A DNA stretch of 44,761 bases from Candidatus Blautia excrementipullorum. GTDB lineage: Bacteria; Bacillota; Clostridia; Lachnospirales; Lachnospiraceae. A program made the translations under genes and the position numbers. The notes under the pieces were generated by a model that made no database searches, had not been told where the DNA came from, and saw only the letters and a list, made by a program, of their open reading frames with translations. The stretch lies in the NCBI GenBank assembly GCA_019118645.1, contig DWYN01000056.1, forward strand, positions 1 through 44,761, written 5' to 3'. How positions within the stretch are numbered: the stretch's first letter is position 1; each line of letters opens with the position of its first letter. Shown here in pieces: positions 7,399 through 19,522 of this stretch.

Positions 7399-8244
7399 AT
7401 GATACAGGATATCGCACCACATATTTACCATAATGAATATCATCCGTCAGCGCCGGCGGAGGACAGTTATCTTCTGTGTTATCAGGAGGGAAAAATCCTT
7501 CTCCGGCAGAAAGAGCCGGAAGGAGAGATCAGTTTTCCCCGTTTCCAGGAACTGAAAGAAAAAGAGGAACACGCCGGAGAACTGGTTTATCTTTTTACCA
7601 TTGATAAAGACCGTTTTTATCTGCTTGGAAGCGCAGAGGAAAATGATTTCCCCGGCTGCTCCTTTCAGGAGATCCGTTCTCTCAGGCTTGTGCATCCCCA
7701 ATATCTTGCTTTCGCGGGAATTACCGGATATCAGCTTTACCGCTGGTATCAAAGCCGCCGGTACTGCGGCTGCTGCGGCGCTCCTATGGAGCACAGCAAA
7801 ACGGAAAGACAGATGTACTGCCCTTCCTGCGGCCATTACGAATACCCGGTTCTGTCTCCCGCTGTGATCATCGGGATCACCAATGGAGATAAGCTTGTTA
7901 TGTCAAAATACGAGGGACGCAGTTTCAAGAATTACGCTCTTATCGCCGGATATGCGGAAATCGGCGAAACCATTGAAGAGACGATCCGCCGTGAAGTCAT
8001 GGAGGAGGTAGGGCTGAAGGTCAAAAATATCCGCTACTATAAAAGCCAGCCCTGGTCTTTCAGCGGCACGCTTCTTTTCGGATTTTTCTGTGACGTGGAC
8101 GGAGACGACACTCTCACTGTAGATCACAGCGAGCTTTCCATGGCAAAATGGTTTCACCGCAGCGAGATCAAAGGTCAGGGAAATTCTTCCAGTCTGACTA
8201 ATGAGATGATGATGATATTCGCAGAGGGAAAAGAGCCGAGATAA
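7399..8244 (+). CDS. nudC: NAD(+)/NADH diphosphatase, NudC family Nudix hydrolase
   Basis: The protein has 281 residues. A zinc ribbon (C123-x2-C126, C141-x2-C144) precedes the Nudix domain. The Nudix box lies at 184-206, with G184, E190, the R197-R198-E199-V200 stretch and E202-E203-V-G. Downstream is SQPWSF (216-221), the motif that marks the NudC subgroup (SQPWPFPxS) acting on NAD(H). The family hydrolyses NADH to NMNH and AMP, and E. coli NudC also removes NAD caps from RNA. The N-terminal 100 residues match the poorly conserved NudC N-domain. The glycerate kinase gene lies 83 bp downstream on the same strand, with no clear terminator between. Confidence 0.88.
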   Translation: MIQDIAPHIYHNEYHPSAPAEDSYLLCYQEGKILLRQKEPEGEISFPRFQELKEKEEHAGELVYLFTIDKDRFYLLGSAEENDFPGCSFQEIRSLRLVHPQYLAFAGITGYQLYRWYQSRRYCGCCGAPMEHSKTERQMYCPSCGHYEYPVLSPAVIIGITNGDKLVMSKYEGRSFKNYALIAGYAEIGETIEETIRREVMEEVGLKVKNIRYYKSQPWSFSGTLLFGFFCDVDGDDTLTVDHSELSMAKWFHRSEIKGQGNSSSLTNEMMMIFAEGKEPR

Positions 8245-8327
8245 CCGGACGCCCGGAATATGGCGGAGCCGGATCTGTCCGGCAGGGCAAAGCGCCGCGC
8301 AGGAAAATTTTCAGAGGGAGGTGCAGT

Positions 8328-9449
8328 ATGAAAGTAGTCGTTGCAGTTGACTCTTTTAAGGGAAGCATGAGTTCTATGGAAGCAGGCATGGCTGCAAGAA
8401 AAGGGATTCTGGCTGCCTGTCCGGACGCAGACGTTGTGGTCAGACCGCTGGCGGACGGCGGCGAAGGCACTGCAGAAGCTTTAATAGAAGGTCTTGGAGG
8501 AGAGCGGATCTCTCTTACTGTCACCGGTCCTCTGGGAGCCCCGGTAAAAACGTATTACGGGTATCTGAAGGAAAGCAATACAGCCATTATGGAGGCGGCA
8601 GCGGCGGCTGGCATAACCCTTTCCCACAGAAACGATCCTTTAAGGGCGTCAACCCGCGGCCTTGGAGAAATGATCTGTCACGCTCTCCGCCGCGGCATCC
8701 GGCATTTTCTCATCGGTATCGGAGGCAGCGCCACCAACGATGGCGGGATCGGAATGCTGAAGTCTCTCGGTTTTCGTTTTCCCGGCAAAGAGGGGCAGGA
8801 TACGGGAGAAGGTGCTCAGGCCCTGGCCGGAATCGCTTCCGCGATCCTTTCCGACAAAATGGAACTGCTTTCTCAGTGCAGCTTTAAAATCGCCTGCGAC
8901 GTTGCCAATCCTCTCTGCGGGCCTCTGGGAGCCACTTATGTCTACGGTCCCCAGAAGGGGATCACAGAAGATCTACTTCCTGTAATTGACGCAGGGATGA
9001 AAAATTTCGCCAAGGTTACCGCCAGGACCATTGGATCAGACCTTTCTGAAGTTCCCGGAACCGGAGCCGCAGGCGGTCTTGGCTTTGCCTTTTTAAGCTA
9101 CCTTGGCGGAGAACTTGTTCCCGGGGTACAGCTTGTTCTTGACACTGTCCGTCTGGCGGACGAACTGAAAGACGCCGACTATGCCGTTACCGGGGAGGGA
9201 CGGCTGGACCGTCAGACCGCCATGGGAAAAGCGCCCATTGGCGTTGCCAGACTGGCAAAGAAATACCATGTCCGTACTATTGCTTTTGCAGGAAGCGTTT
9301 CCAAAGAAGCCGCCGTATGCAATCAGGAGGGCATCGATGCGTTCTTTCCTATTGTCCGGGGCGTTGCTACTCTTCAGGAAGCTATGGATCCCCAAAGCGC
9401 TCAGAGCAATATGGCCGCGGCTGCAGAGCAGGTATTCCGCCTGCTCTGA
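8328..9449 (+). CDS. Glycerate kinase (GlxK/GarK family)
   Basis: The 373-residue protein starts MKVVVAVDSFKGS (DSFKGS at 8-13), the hallmark of bacterial class II glycerate kinases. It also has ADGGEGT (42-48) and GIGGSATNDGG (130-140). It phosphorylates D-glycerate, usually at the 2-OH in this family, giving 2-phosphoglycerate for lower glycolysis. GGGAGG lies 7 nt before the ATG. Downstream, the convergent PfkB-type kinase ends only 18 bp away and I see no terminator between the two genes. Confidence 0.92.
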   Translation: MKVVVAVDSFKGSMSSMEAGMAARKGILAACPDADVVVRPLADGGEGTAEALIEGLGGERISLTVTGPLGAPVKTYYGYLKESNTAIMEAAAAAGITLSHRNDPLRASTRGLGEMICHALRRGIRHFLIGIGGSATNDGGIGMLKSLGFRFPGKEGQDTGEGAQALAGIASAILSDKMELLSQCSFKIACDVANPLCGPLGATYVYGPQKGITEDLLPVIDAGMKNFAKVTARTIGSDLSEVPGTGAAGGLGFAFLSYLGGELVPGVQLVLDTVRLADELKDADYAVTGEGRLDRQTAMGKAPIGVARLAKKYHVRTIAFAGSVSKEAAVCNQEGIDAFFPIVRGVATLQEAMDPQSAQSNMAAAAEQVFRLL

Positions 9450-9467
9450 CCGGCTCAGGACCTGGCT

Positions 9468-10463
9468 TTATCTCTGTTTCGTTTTTTCATCCGCCTTCCG
9501 GCTTTTCATCGGAACAACATTGTTATACTTCTCATTCAGCCTCTCAAGGATCACCTGTTCTTTCAGGCTTTCCACCAGTGCTTTTTCCGGCGGTTTCGTC
9601 CCTATGGTAGTAACGGCTCCTGCGGAAACCGCCATACATAGACGGATCGTCTCTTCTTCAGGCAGCTTCTTATCCCAGGAATAAGCCAGTCCCGCTACCA
9701 TGGCGTCCCCGGCTCCTACAGTGGAATGTGCTTTTACAGACAGGGACGGACATTTTACAGCACCGTCCTTCAGAAGAAATAAAGCTCCGCTTTTTCCCAT
9801 GGATACGGCAATGGAGCCGATTCCTTTTTCCCTGAGCTTTTCCGCGATCTTCAGAAGTTCTTCTTCGGAAGCCCTGTAGTCCATTTCCGCATATTCCTCC
9901 AGTTCCACCCTGTTTGGCTTGATAATGTCAGGAGCCGCATCCACTCCCTGGCGAAACAGTTCTCCGTCAGCGTCCAGCAGTACTTTTGACCCTTTCTGAT
10001 GTACTGCCCGGATGATTTCAGCATATGTATCCTTCGGAACTCCTGCCGGGATACTTCCGGAAAGCACAAACAAGGTGTCAATGTCTGCATATCCCAGGAG
10101 TTTCCGGACAAGGGTTCCTATCTGCGATTTTGTGATCACAGGCCCCGGTTCATTAAGCTCTGTCAGCGTACCGCTTTCTTCAAAAACCTTCGTGTTGGTC
10201 CTTGTCTCGCCGTCCACCCAGACAAAATCGCTTTCGATTCCTTTCGCTTTCAGTACACTGGCAATGGTTTTCCCATTGTTTCCGCCAAGAAATCCGGCGG
10301 CAATGCTTTTTCCTCCCAGTTCCCGGATCGTCTTGGATACATTGATGCCCTTTCCTCCTGCATCATATTCCACCTTTTTGATCCGGTTCAGACCTCCCTG
10401 GATCAGAGAGTCTATTTCTACGGTCTTGTCAATAGCCGGATTCATAGTGACTGTAACGATCAT
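9468..10463 (-). CDS. 1-phosphofructokinase-type PfkB sugar kinase (FruK/LacC group)
   Basis: This 331-residue ribokinase-family protein has the N-terminal start M-I-V-T-V-T-M-N-P-A-I-D and GGKGINVS (36-43) seen in FruK and LacC. The ATP/anion-hole motif STVGAGDAM is at 247-255, with Asp253 as the likely catalytic base. It should phosphorylate fructose-1-phosphate or tagatose-6-phosphate to a bisphosphate. No PTS or deoR-type regulator gene lies beside it, so it is a stand-alone gene here and its substrate stays open. The C-terminus has a lysine- and arginine-rich tail. It has its own promoter with an inverted repeat. Confidence 0.85.
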   Translation of the reverse strand: MIVTVTMNPAIDKTVEIDSLIQGGLNRIKKVEYDAGGKGINVSKTIRELGGKSIAAGFLGGNNGKTIASVLKAKGIESDFVWVDGETRTNTKVFEESGTLTELNEPGPVITKSQIGTLVRKLLGYADIDTLFVLSGSIPAGVPKDTYAEIIRAVHQKGSKVLLDADGELFRQGVDAAPDIIKPNRVELEEYAEMDYRASEEELLKIAEKLREKGIGSIAVSMGKSGALFLLKDGAVKCPSLSVKAHSTVGAGDAMVAGLAYSWDKKLPEEETIRLCMAVSAGAVTTIGTKPPEKALVESLKEQVILERLNEKYNNVVPMKSRKADEKTKQR

Positions 10464-10494
10464 TTTTTACCCCTTTCCTGTTCTTTATGCTTTT

Positions 10495-10524
10495 ATTATA
10501 GTGCCCTTTCTTTCAGAATTTCAA
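10495..10524 (-). promoter_or_regulatory. Predicted sigma-A promoter of the PfkB kinase gene
   Basis: On the minus strand, TTGAAA (10519-10524) is separated by 18 nt from a consensus TATAAT (10495-10500). The start codon follows about 30 nt later. Confidence 0.65.
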
Positions 10525-10533
10525 CTGAAAGAA
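10508..10533. promoter_or_regulatory. Inverted repeat over the -35 region, candidate operator
   Basis: TTCTTTCAG (10508-10516) and CTGAAAGAA (10525-10533) form a perfect 9-bp inverted repeat with an 8-nt spacer. It covers the spacer and -35 box of the kinase promoter, a position expected for a repressor. Confidence 0.5.
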
Positions 10534-10543
10534 CATGGGATCG

Positions 10544-10588
10544 AAAAAAGAGATCTGGCACTATGACTTAACGCCAAATCTCTTTTTT
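10544..10588 (-). terminator. Intrinsic terminator of the V-ATPase operon
   Basis: An 11-bp A/T-rich outer stem (10544-10554 with 10578-10588) and an inner TGGC/GCCA pairing form a hairpin that ends in six T on the minus strand. It lies 36 bp beyond the ntpD stop. Confidence 0.8.
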
Positions 10589-10623
10589 CCTCACTGTTCT
10601 CAAAACAGTTCGGGGAGGAGCGG

Positions 10624-11307
10624 TCAGTTTCCGCAGGCTTCCCCATAGTCCTCTTTCAGCCTTTCCTGGCGGGCCTCCTCCAGCATCATATCCTTTACTT
10701 TCATCAGACGGATCTGGGTGCTGCGTTCGTTCTCGTCCAGTTTCATGGTAATGTAGCGGATTTTTTCCTGGGCGTCCGGGATCATCACATACTCCAGCGC
10801 GTTTACCCGCCGTCTTGTCTTTTCGATCTCCGCAGCCATAAGCTGGCAGGATTTTTCCACCTCAGCCAGACGGAGCATATCCGGAAGAAGTTCCTGAAGG
10901 GATTTTACCGCGTCGTCCAGATCCCCGGAGGTAAAAGCGAAGCCATAGGAGTAAATATCTCCCTCGTCCGCGCTTCTGGTGCTGACGGTAAACACCGGGA
11001 TCTCCACGCTCATCACGTTCTTTGTATCCGCGTCCAGATACACTTCCTGCTTTGGAGCAAGGAGAGCCGTATTCAATACCTGGTCCGAGGAGGCGGCTCT
11101 TGCCAGGACAAAATTTTTATTCACTGCCTCCAGTCCCTTTTCCACTTTTTCCCGGAGGGCTTTATTTTCCCTCACCAATTCCAGGAACTGGCGCATCAGC
11201 TCGTCCCTTTTGTCTTTCAGAAGCTTATGTCCTCTGGTAGCTGTGGCCAGTTTCTTTTTCTGCCGCGTAAGCTCCATACGGGTAGGGTTCACCTGTGTCG
11301 ATGCCAT
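10624..11307 (-). CDS. ntpD: V-type ATPase subunit D (central rotor shaft)
   Basis: The 227-residue protein starts M-A-S-T-Q-V-N-P-T-R-M-E-L, the conserved N-terminus of subunit D (NPTR plus coiled coil). Long amphipathic helices at both ends form the antiparallel coiled coil that turns inside the A3B3 head and carries torque to the c-ring. It is the last gene of the operon, 15 bp after ntpB, with GGAGGGG as ribosome site. No gene for an NtpH or NtpJ homologue follows; a terminator does. Confidence 0.93.
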   Translation of the reverse strand: MASTQVNPTRMELTRQKKKLATATRGHKLLKDKRDELMRQFLELVRENKALREKVEKGLEAVNKNFVLARAASSDQVLNTALLAPKQEVYLDADTKNVMSVEIPVFTVSTRSADEGDIYSYGFAFTSGDLDDAVKSLQELLPDMLRLAEVEKSCQLMAAEIEKTRRRVNALEYVMIPDAQEKIRYITMKLDENERSTQIRLMKVKDMMLEEARQERLKEDYGEACGN

Positions 11308-11322
11308 GCTTTCACCCCTCCC

Positions 11323-12693
11323 TTATTTTCCGTAGTACTGATCCAGGAATTTATTGTCAATACGTTTCAGCTCTGATCTTGGCAGAATGGAAAGAAGCTT
11401 CCAGCCGATATCCAGCGTCTCTTCAATATCACGGTCCGTATCGTAGCCCTGGGACACATATTCCTGTTCAAAAGCGTCGGCAAATTTCGCATACAGCTTA
11501 TCCATCTCCGTCAAAGCCGCCTCACCGAGAACTACCATCAGCTCTTTCGCCTCTTTGCCTCTTGCGTAAGCGGCAAAAAGCTGGTTCATCGTGTTGGAGT
11601 GATCCGCTCTCGTCTTTCCCTCTCCGATTCCCTTATCTTTAAGACGGGACAGACTGGGAAGCACATCGATAGGCGGCATGATCCCTTTCCGGTAAAGATC
11701 ACGGCTTAAGATGATCTGCCCTTCTGTAATATATCCTGTCAGGTCGGGGATCGGATGCGTTTTGTCATCCTCGGGCATGGTAAGGATCGGGATCATGGTA
11801 ATAGACCCTTTCTTTCCCTTCTGCCGTCCGGCCCTTTCATAAATAGACGCAAGGTTTGTATACATATATCCAGGATAGCCTCTTCGTCCCGGAACCTCTT
11901 TGCGGGCCGCCGACACCTCGCGGAGAGCGTCCGCATAGTTTGTGATATCCGTCAGGATGACAAGCACATGCATATCCTTTTCAAAGGCAAGGTACTCCGC
12001 CGCCGTCAGCGCCATCCTCGGCGTTGCGATACGTTCTACCGCCGGATCATTGGCAAGGTTCACAAACATTACCGTTCTGTCGATAGCTCCCGTATCCTTA
12101 AAGCTCTGCACAAAATAATTGGATTCCTCAAAAGTGATCCCCATAGCCGCGAATACAACCGCAAAGGGCTCTGAAGTGCCCCTTACTTTTGCCTGCCGGG
12201 CGATCTGCGCCGCAAGCTGGGCATGGGGAAGTCCGCTGGCGGAAAAAATAGGAAGCTTCTGTCCTCTTACCAGTGTATTCAGACCGTCGATGGCTGAAAT
12301 TCCTGTCTGGATAAATTCCTGCGGATAATTTCTCGCGGCCGGATTCATGGGAAGTCCGTTGATATCCATTCTCGAGTCAGGAAGAATCTCCGGTCCGCCG
12401 TCTACCGGACGGCCCAGACCGTCGAATACACGGCCCAGCATATCCTCGGAAACTCCCAGTTCCATGCCTCTTCCCAGGAAGCGCACCTTACTGTTTGACA
12501 GGTTAATACCTGTGGAGCTCTCGAAAAGCTGTACCATGGCGGTATCGCCGTTGATCTCCAGAACCTGGCACCGTCTTGTCTCTCCGTTTGCAAGCTCTAT
12601 TTCCCCCAGCTCGTCATAGGTAACATTTTCCACTCCTTTTACAAGCATCAGAGGGCCGGCAACCTCCTGGATCGTTCTGTATTCCCTGGACAT
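11323..12693 (-). CDS. ntpB: V-type ATPase subunit B (non-catalytic nucleotide-binding subunit)
   Basis: The preferred start is the ATG at 12693, one base after the ntpA stop and behind GGAGGGAAG, giving 456 residues beginning [11 protein letters not shown]; an upstream in-frame ATG lies inside ntpA and has no ribosome site. The protein has the beta-barrel N-domain and a RecA-like core but no P-loop: SGLPHAQLA stands where subunit A has its Walker motif, as usual for B. P-S-L-S-R-L, in the C-terminal part, is the region that gives the arginine finger. It alternates with A in the A3B3 hexamer. Confidence 0.95.
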   Translation of the reverse strand: MSREYRTIQEVAGPLMLVKGVENVTYDELGEIELANGETRRCQVLEINGDTAMVQLFESSTGINLSNSKVRFLGRGMELGVSEDMLGRVFDGLGRPVDGGPEILPDSRMDINGLPMNPAARNYPQEFIQTGISAIDGLNTLVRGQKLPIFSASGLPHAQLAAQIARQAKVRGTSEPFAVVFAAMGITFEESNYFVQSFKDTGAIDRTVMFVNLANDPAVERIATPRMALTAAEYLAFEKDMHVLVILTDITNYADALREVSAARKEVPGRRGYPGYMYTNLASIYERAGRQKGKKGSITMIPILTMPEDDKTHPIPDLTGYITEGQIILSRDLYRKGIMPPIDVLPSLSRLKDKGIGEGKTRADHSNTMNQLFAAYARGKEAKELMVVLGEAALTEMDKLYAKFADAFEQEYVSQGYDTDRDIEETLDIGWKLLSILPRSELKRIDNKFLDQYYGK

Positions 12694-12694
12694 C

Positions 12695-14464
12695 TTATCT
12701 TCCCTCCTTTGCTTCCAGACCTGCAAGCTCTGCGGCAAGTTCTTTTATGATCTGTTCATAAACTTCATGGATCTTATCTGTTTCTGTATATTTATAACGT
12801 CCGATCTGTTCTCTCACAGCAAGGCTGACCAGATCCTCGATCCCCACTCCTTTTTCCAGAGCATCCGCGCACTGATCATAGTAGGCGGTTACAAGCTTCA
12901 TCATCAGATACTGCTTTTCCAGAGGCGTATAAGTATCTGTCTCATGGAAAGAGTTCTGATGAAGAAAGTCTTCACGTATGGAGCGGGCCGCTTCCAGCTT
13001 CAGTCTGTCAGGAGCGGAAAGAGCGTCCATACCTACAAGCTGAACGATCTCCTGCAGTTCCGCCTCCTCCTGAAGAAGCCGCATCAGCCGGTTCCGGCAG
13101 TCCATCCAGTCTTCATGGACATTTGCATTGAACCATTTTTCCAGGTTGTCCGTATACAGAGAATAGCTGGTAAGCCAGTTGATAGCCGGGAAATGACGTT
13201 TATAAGCCAGATTGGAGTCCAGTCCCCAGAATACCTTAACGATCCGCAGCGTAGCCTGGGATACCGGCTCGGAAATATCTCCGCCGGGAGGCGATACTGC
13301 TCCGATAACGGAAAGAGCGCCTTCCCTTCCCTCTTTTCCAAGAGAGATCACACAGCCTGCCCTCTCGTAAAACTGAGCGAGGCGGCTTCCCAGATAAGCC
13401 GGATATCCCTCCTCACCCGGCATTTCCTGAAGCCGCCCGGACATTTCCCGGAGAGCCTCCGCCCAGCGCGAGGTGGAATCGGCCATCAGGGCCACCGAAT
13501 ATCCCATGTCGCGAAAATACTCCGCTATCGTAATTCCGGTATAGATAGAGGCCTCACGGGCAGCCACAGGCATATCAGAGGTGTTCGCGATGAGAACTGT
13601 CCTTTCCATCAGGGAATAGCCAGTGGCGGGATCCTTCAGCTCCGGAAATTCGTTCAGAACATCCGTCATCTCATTTCCGCGCTCGCCGCAGCCGATATAA
13701 ACCACAATGTCCGCCTCCGCCCATTTTGCCAGCTGATGCTGAATAACCGTTTTTCCGGAGCCGAACGGCCCCGGTACAGCCGCCACTCCGCCTCTTGCAA
13801 TCGGAAACATGGCGTCAATCACTCTCTGACCTGTCACAAGCGGCTTATCCGGAGGAAGCTTTTCTTTATAGGGGCGGCCGGACCGCACAGGCCATTTCTG
13901 CATCAGAGTCATCTCTTTCTCTCCCTCTGAGGTTTCAATAACAGCCACCGTCTGTTCCACCGTAAAATCTCCCTCTGTTATGGATTTTACCGTTCCTTTT
14001 ACACCGCAGGGAACCATAATCCTGTGAACGACAATGGGAGTTTCCTGTACGGTTCCGATCACGTCCCCGGCTTCTACTTCTGTCCCTGCAGACACAGATG
14101 GAACGAAGTGCCAGACCAAATCCCGCTTCAAAGCGGGAACCTCCACGCCGCGCTTCAGAAGATTCCCTCCTGATACTTTCAGAATATCGTCCAGCGGCCG
14201 CTGAATTCCGTCGTATATGCTTTTGATCAGTCCGGGACCCAGCTCCACGCTCAGCGGCGCCCCGGTGGACTCCACCGGTTCTCCCGGGCCCAGGCCCGCA
14301 GTCTCCTCATAAACCTGAATCGAAGCCTGATCCCCGTGCATTTCAATAATCTCGCCGATCAGTCTCTGCCTCGATACGCGGACCACGTCAAACATGTTGG
14401 CATCGCGCATACCTTCCGCGATAACCAGCGGCCCTGCTACTTTTTTTATGATGCCTGTGCTCAT
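12695..14464 (-). CDS. ntpA: V-type ATPase catalytic subunit A
   Basis: The protein has 589 residues, the usual A-subunit length. The Walker A motif GPFGSGKT is at 232-239 and the catalytic glutamate is in GCGERGNEM (Glu261). The bulge (non-homologous) region lies at about 110-190. Residues 212-220 carry the conserved G-Q-R-V-I-D-A-M-F. It hydrolyses or makes ATP at the A/B interface. It lies between the F-subunit gene (33 bp upstream) and ntpB, in the order found in Enterococcus hirae. Confidence 0.96.
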   Translation of the reverse strand: MSTGIIKKVAGPLVIAEGMRDANMFDVVRVSRQRLIGEIIEMHGDQASIQVYEETAGLGPGEPVESTGAPLSVELGPGLIKSIYDGIQRPLDDILKVSGGNLLKRGVEVPALKRDLVWHFVPSVSAGTEVEAGDVIGTVQETPIVVHRIMVPCGVKGTVKSITEGDFTVEQTVAVIETSEGEKEMTLMQKWPVRSGRPYKEKLPPDKPLVTGQRVIDAMFPIARGGVAAVPGPFGSGKTVIQHQLAKWAEADIVVYIGCGERGNEMTDVLNEFPELKDPATGYSLMERTVLIANTSDMPVAAREASIYTGITIAEYFRDMGYSVALMADSTSRWAEALREMSGRLQEMPGEEGYPAYLGSRLAQFYERAGCVISLGKEGREGALSVIGAVSPPGGDISEPVSQATLRIVKVFWGLDSNLAYKRHFPAINWLTSYSLYTDNLEKWFNANVHEDWMDCRNRLMRLLQEEAELQEIVQLVGMDALSAPDRLKLEAARSIREDFLHQNSFHETDTYTPLEKQYLMMKLVTAYYDQCADALEKGVGIEDLVSLAVREQIGRYKYTETDKIHEVYEQIIKELAAELAGLEAKEGR

Positions 14465-14497
14465 TTCTATCCATCACCCACCTATTCTGGTTTACTT

Positions 14498-14815
14498 TTA
14501 TTCTGTAAAAATAATGTCAGATCCAACTGCCTGTTCCACAGACTTTTTTACCTGAGCAATGCCGGCCCCTGTATTGCCGGAAATGCCCGGAATGAGAATA
14601 ATGGCAGGAAGCCGCTGTTCCCGGTACTGTCCGATTTCCTCCTCCAGAAGGGCAGCTGCTGACTCCGTAATGTAAATTACAGCATAGCCGCTTTCCGCCA
14701 GCTTTTTCAGCGTTGACCTGCTGCTTTCCTCATCCTCCGTGGGAAAAACAGACAGCCCCAGCGCGGCAAAGCCGTATATACTGTCATAATCGCCCATCAC
14801 TGCTATTTTATACAT
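14498..14815 (-). CDS. ntpG: V-type ATPase subunit F (NtpG)
   Basis: The 105-residue protein with the start M-Y-K-I-A-V-M-G-D-Y-D-S and Y-G-F-A-A-L-G matches the small Rossmann-like F subunit that binds the D shaft and activates ATP turnover. The C-terminal A-G-I-A-Q-V-K-K-S-V-E-Q helix fits the family. Its start overlaps the end of ntpC by 8 bp, so translation is coupled. Confidence 0.88.
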   Translation of the reverse strand: MYKIAVMGDYDSIYGFAALGLSVFPTEDEESSRSTLKKLAESGYAVIYITESAAALLEEEIGQYREQRLPAIILIPGISGNTGAGIAQVKKSVEQAVGSDIIFTE

Positions 14816-15782
14816 ACATTTCTCTCAGCCTTTCTCTTATCATGTCATCCGGCAGCTCATTCTGCTTTCCTGTTAATATCATACGCACGCATTTGATCTC
14901 ATTGCGCCTGGCCAGAATATAGGCCGCCAGAGGTCCCAAAGTAAAAGGATTATATTTCTGGGGCCTGATCTCATCCATAATCAGATCATCGCACCATTTT
15001 TCAAATGCAGCCGGAGATCTCCTCAGCGCTTCTGCCGCAGAAGCATATTTTGTGTTCTCCAGGTATCCGGCCACGCTCTCTGTCCCGCTCAATGCCGCAT
15101 GAGCAAGTACTTCTGTATCAATTTCGCCGCATGGCGCCAGAGCTCTTCTGATAAAATCAAGAGATTTTCCCACTTTTCCGCAGCGGACGGCAATCCGGAT
15201 ATCCGCTGCGGCTACTGTCAGCTCCGAATATCTTTTCAGCACTTCTTCCCCGGCTGTCTGCCCTGCCCGGTATACAGCCTCCAGACAGGCCCGGTCCAGC
15301 ATCATGTCGCACAACTGTCCGTCTCCTGTGTGAAGAAGCGTTTCCTGGGCTTTTGCCCCGGCCTTCCCCATATCCTCCGGAAGACTGCCGAAGTCTCTCT
15401 CTGCGGCGGCTTTTTCTATTGTCTCAGGACTGACTCTGCCCCCGGAAACGAAAACACGGCTTCTGTCTATCCCCGACCGGGTATAGGCAAGTTTTACTGC
15501 CGCCTTCAGGTTGTGATAGTCATCCCCGATACGGAACACATCGAAAACAGACATATCTTTTACCATCTCTCCGATCAGTTCCCAGGTCTTTTTTGTTTCC
15601 TCTTCCAGAAGGTTTTCTGCTGTCAGAGATCTTTCCGGATTTCCCCAGCCTTTGTCTGCCAGAAATCTCAGAGCTTCCCCGCAGGTTTTACATGCCAGAA
15701 GCTGTTCCATAACCGGCTGCCCAAATAAAGCCAGCTCTCTGCCCCGTATCCTGGCCACCGCATAAGCATAGTCTTTACCCAT
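14808..15782 (-). CDS. ntpC: V-type ATPase subunit C (socket linking rotor shaft to c-ring)
   Basis: The 324-residue, mainly helical protein begins MGKDYAYAVARIRGRE, the typical N-terminus of prokaryotic subunit C (AC39/d-like). It sits as a funnel on the c-ring and holds the D/F shaft. The length is near that of E. hirae NtpC. It starts 11 bp after ntpE, behind GGAGG. Confidence 0.9.
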   Translation of the reverse strand: MGKDYAYAVARIRGRELALFGQPVMEQLLACKTCGEALRFLADKGWGNPERSLTAENLLEEETKKTWELIGEMVKDMSVFDVFRIGDDYHNLKAAVKLAYTRSGIDRSRVFVSGGRVSPETIEKAAAERDFGSLPEDMGKAGAKAQETLLHTGDGQLCDMMLDRACLEAVYRAGQTAGEEVLKRYSELTVAAADIRIAVRCGKVGKSLDFIRRALAPCGEIDTEVLAHAALSGTESVAGYLENTKYASAAEALRRSPAAFEKWCDDLIMDEIRPQKYNPFTLGPLAAYILARRNEIKCVRMILTGKQNELPDDMIRERLREMYV

Positions 15783-15793
15783 AAAAATCCTCC

Positions 15794-16399
15794 TTACTGC
15801 GGCTTTTGTTCAAAGAGCATGGAAGAAATCTTGTCCTGGAGTCTCTCCCGCTCGTCAGCAAAAAGAGACGCAAAAGAGCAGTTTTCCTCTATTCCGCCGT
15901 AAACAAGAAGAAAACCTCCGTCAATGGAGCCCGGAGTTCTGTTAACCTTCAGCTCTCCGCCCTTTCTTGCTGCCGTCTCCTGTATCGTCTGCTCAAAGCC
16001 TTCCGGCAGCCTGTTCAGATCTCTTTCATTAAAGCAGATAACTCCCTTTCCAGGCTGTACATGTTTTTCCAGCATTTTGGCAATCAGAAGAAAATAACTT
16101 TTTCCGTCCAGCTCGTACAGAGCCGTCTTTGCTTCCTCCAAAATTTCGCCGATCAGTCTCTGTTTTTCCTGAAGAAGCTCACGTTTCTCTCTCATGCGGG
16201 CGGCTGAACGGCTTTTCCGGAGAATATCCTCTCTCTGCGCCTTTGCCTTATCCTCCGCTTCCGCCTTTATCTTTTTACATTCCTCATCTGCTTCGCTCAG
16301 AATGGCCTTTGCCTGCTCCCGTGCCTCCTGAATAATATCTTCTGCAGAATGACTGGCCTCTTCTTCAATCTGACTGATAATTTTCTCTAATCCATTCAT
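15794..16399 (-). CDS. ntpE: V-type ATPase subunit E (peripheral stalk)
   Basis: The 201-residue protein has an N-terminal helix of about 100 residues rich in E, K, A and Q (peripheral-stalk coiled coil) and a C-terminal mixed domain that docks on the A3B3 head. It pairs with the product of the first gene of the operon to form the stator stalk. The AGGAGG site precedes its ATG. Confidence 0.88.
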   Translation of the reverse strand: MNGLEKIISQIEEEASHSAEDIIQEAREQAKAILSEADEECKKIKAEAEDKAKAQREDILRKSRSAARMREKRELLQEKQRLIGEILEEAKTALYELDGKSYFLLIAKMLEKHVQPGKGVICFNERDLNRLPEGFEQTIQETAARKGGELKVNRTPGSIDGGFLLVYGGIEENCSFASLFADERERLQDKISSMLFEQKPQ

Positions 16400-16451
16400 T
16401 CTGAACCTCCTGACTTTCTCTCTGTGCCTTTAAACACGGCCTGTATCCGAT

Positions 16452-18942
<2,491 letters not shown>

Positions 18943-18979
18943 ACTCTCATCACCTTCTTTGCTGAGCTGTTGCGGCTGA

Positions 18980-19288
18980 TCAGTTCAGCTCCCTGATCAC
19001 CATTTTTACTGCTTCTTTCCGCCGTTTGTCTGCCGTTTCTCTGATATCTGACCTCTTTTTTGCACTGTCCCGGGCATATTCTTCCACCTCTGTCTCTGCG
19101 GCGGCCAGCGCTTCTGCCTTTGCTCCTTCCACCAGCTCTGCAGCCGCCTTTCCGGCTTCTTTTTTTCTTTTGGCGGCCTCTGCTTTTGCTGCCTCTATCA
19201 TCCGCTCTGCTTCTTTTCTCGCCTCGCGGACCGTATTGTCAGCCTTTTCCTCGGAGCGGCGGATCAGATCCATCGTTGCTTTTGCCAC
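18980..19288 (-). CDS. ntpF: V-type ATPase peripheral stalk subunit (NtpF / subunit G-H type)
   Basis: The 102-residue protein is almost wholly a charged Ala/Glu/Lys/Arg coiled coil, fitting the partner of subunit E in the peripheral stalk. As in E. hirae, it is the first gene of the operon. The start is GTG at 19286-19288, behind AAAGGAG with 7-nt spacing; the next in-frame ATG, five codons on, has no ribosome site. The non-ATG start may keep expression moderate, but that is inference. Confidence 0.82.
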   Translation of the reverse strand: MAKATMDLIRRSEEKADNTVREARKEAERMIEAAKAEAAKRKKEAGKAAAELVEGAKAEALAAAETEVEEYARDSAKKRSDIRETADKRRKEAVKMVIRELN

Positions 19289-19374
19289 ACTTTATTCTCC
19301 TTTCCCTTATTTTATCATAGAAATATTTGCTGTATATTATTATTTTTGTATTATTCTAAAAATTAACTATCTAT

Positions 19375-19403
19375 ATCATATATGATTCTCTCCAATATGT
19401 CCA
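19375..19403 (-). promoter_or_regulatory. Predicted sigma-A promoter of the V-ATPase operon
   Basis: On the minus strand, TGGACA (19398-19403), 17 nt, TATGAT (19375-19380), each one base off consensus. The leader is about 80 nt and very A/T-rich; I see no riboswitch in it. Confidence 0.65.
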
Positions 19404-19444
19404 GATTTTATTAGGATCTTTTTTCTATTTTTAGTAAAATATGA

Positions 19445-19492
19445 CAAAAAAAGACAGCCGGCAGAATCATATTCATTCTGTCAGACTGTCTT
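19445..19492 (-). terminator. Intrinsic terminator of the amino acid ABC transporter operon
   Basis: AAGACAG (19451-19457) pairs with CTGTCTT (19486-19492), with further pairing of GCAGAAT with ATTCTGT inside. On the minus strand the stem is followed by seven T. Confidence 0.8.
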
Positions 19493-19522
19493 CTGTTTCT
19501 TTCATCAAATTTCCTTCCTGAT

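Noticed and set aside
9450..9467. Terminator between glycerate kinase and the PfkB kinase gene
   Set aside because: The 18-bp gap holds no stem or T-tract; the two convergent transcripts probably overlap.
12767..13930. A long plus-strand open frame opposite ntpA
   Set aside because: ntpA on the minus strand is certain from its motifs; the opposite frame has no recognisable family.
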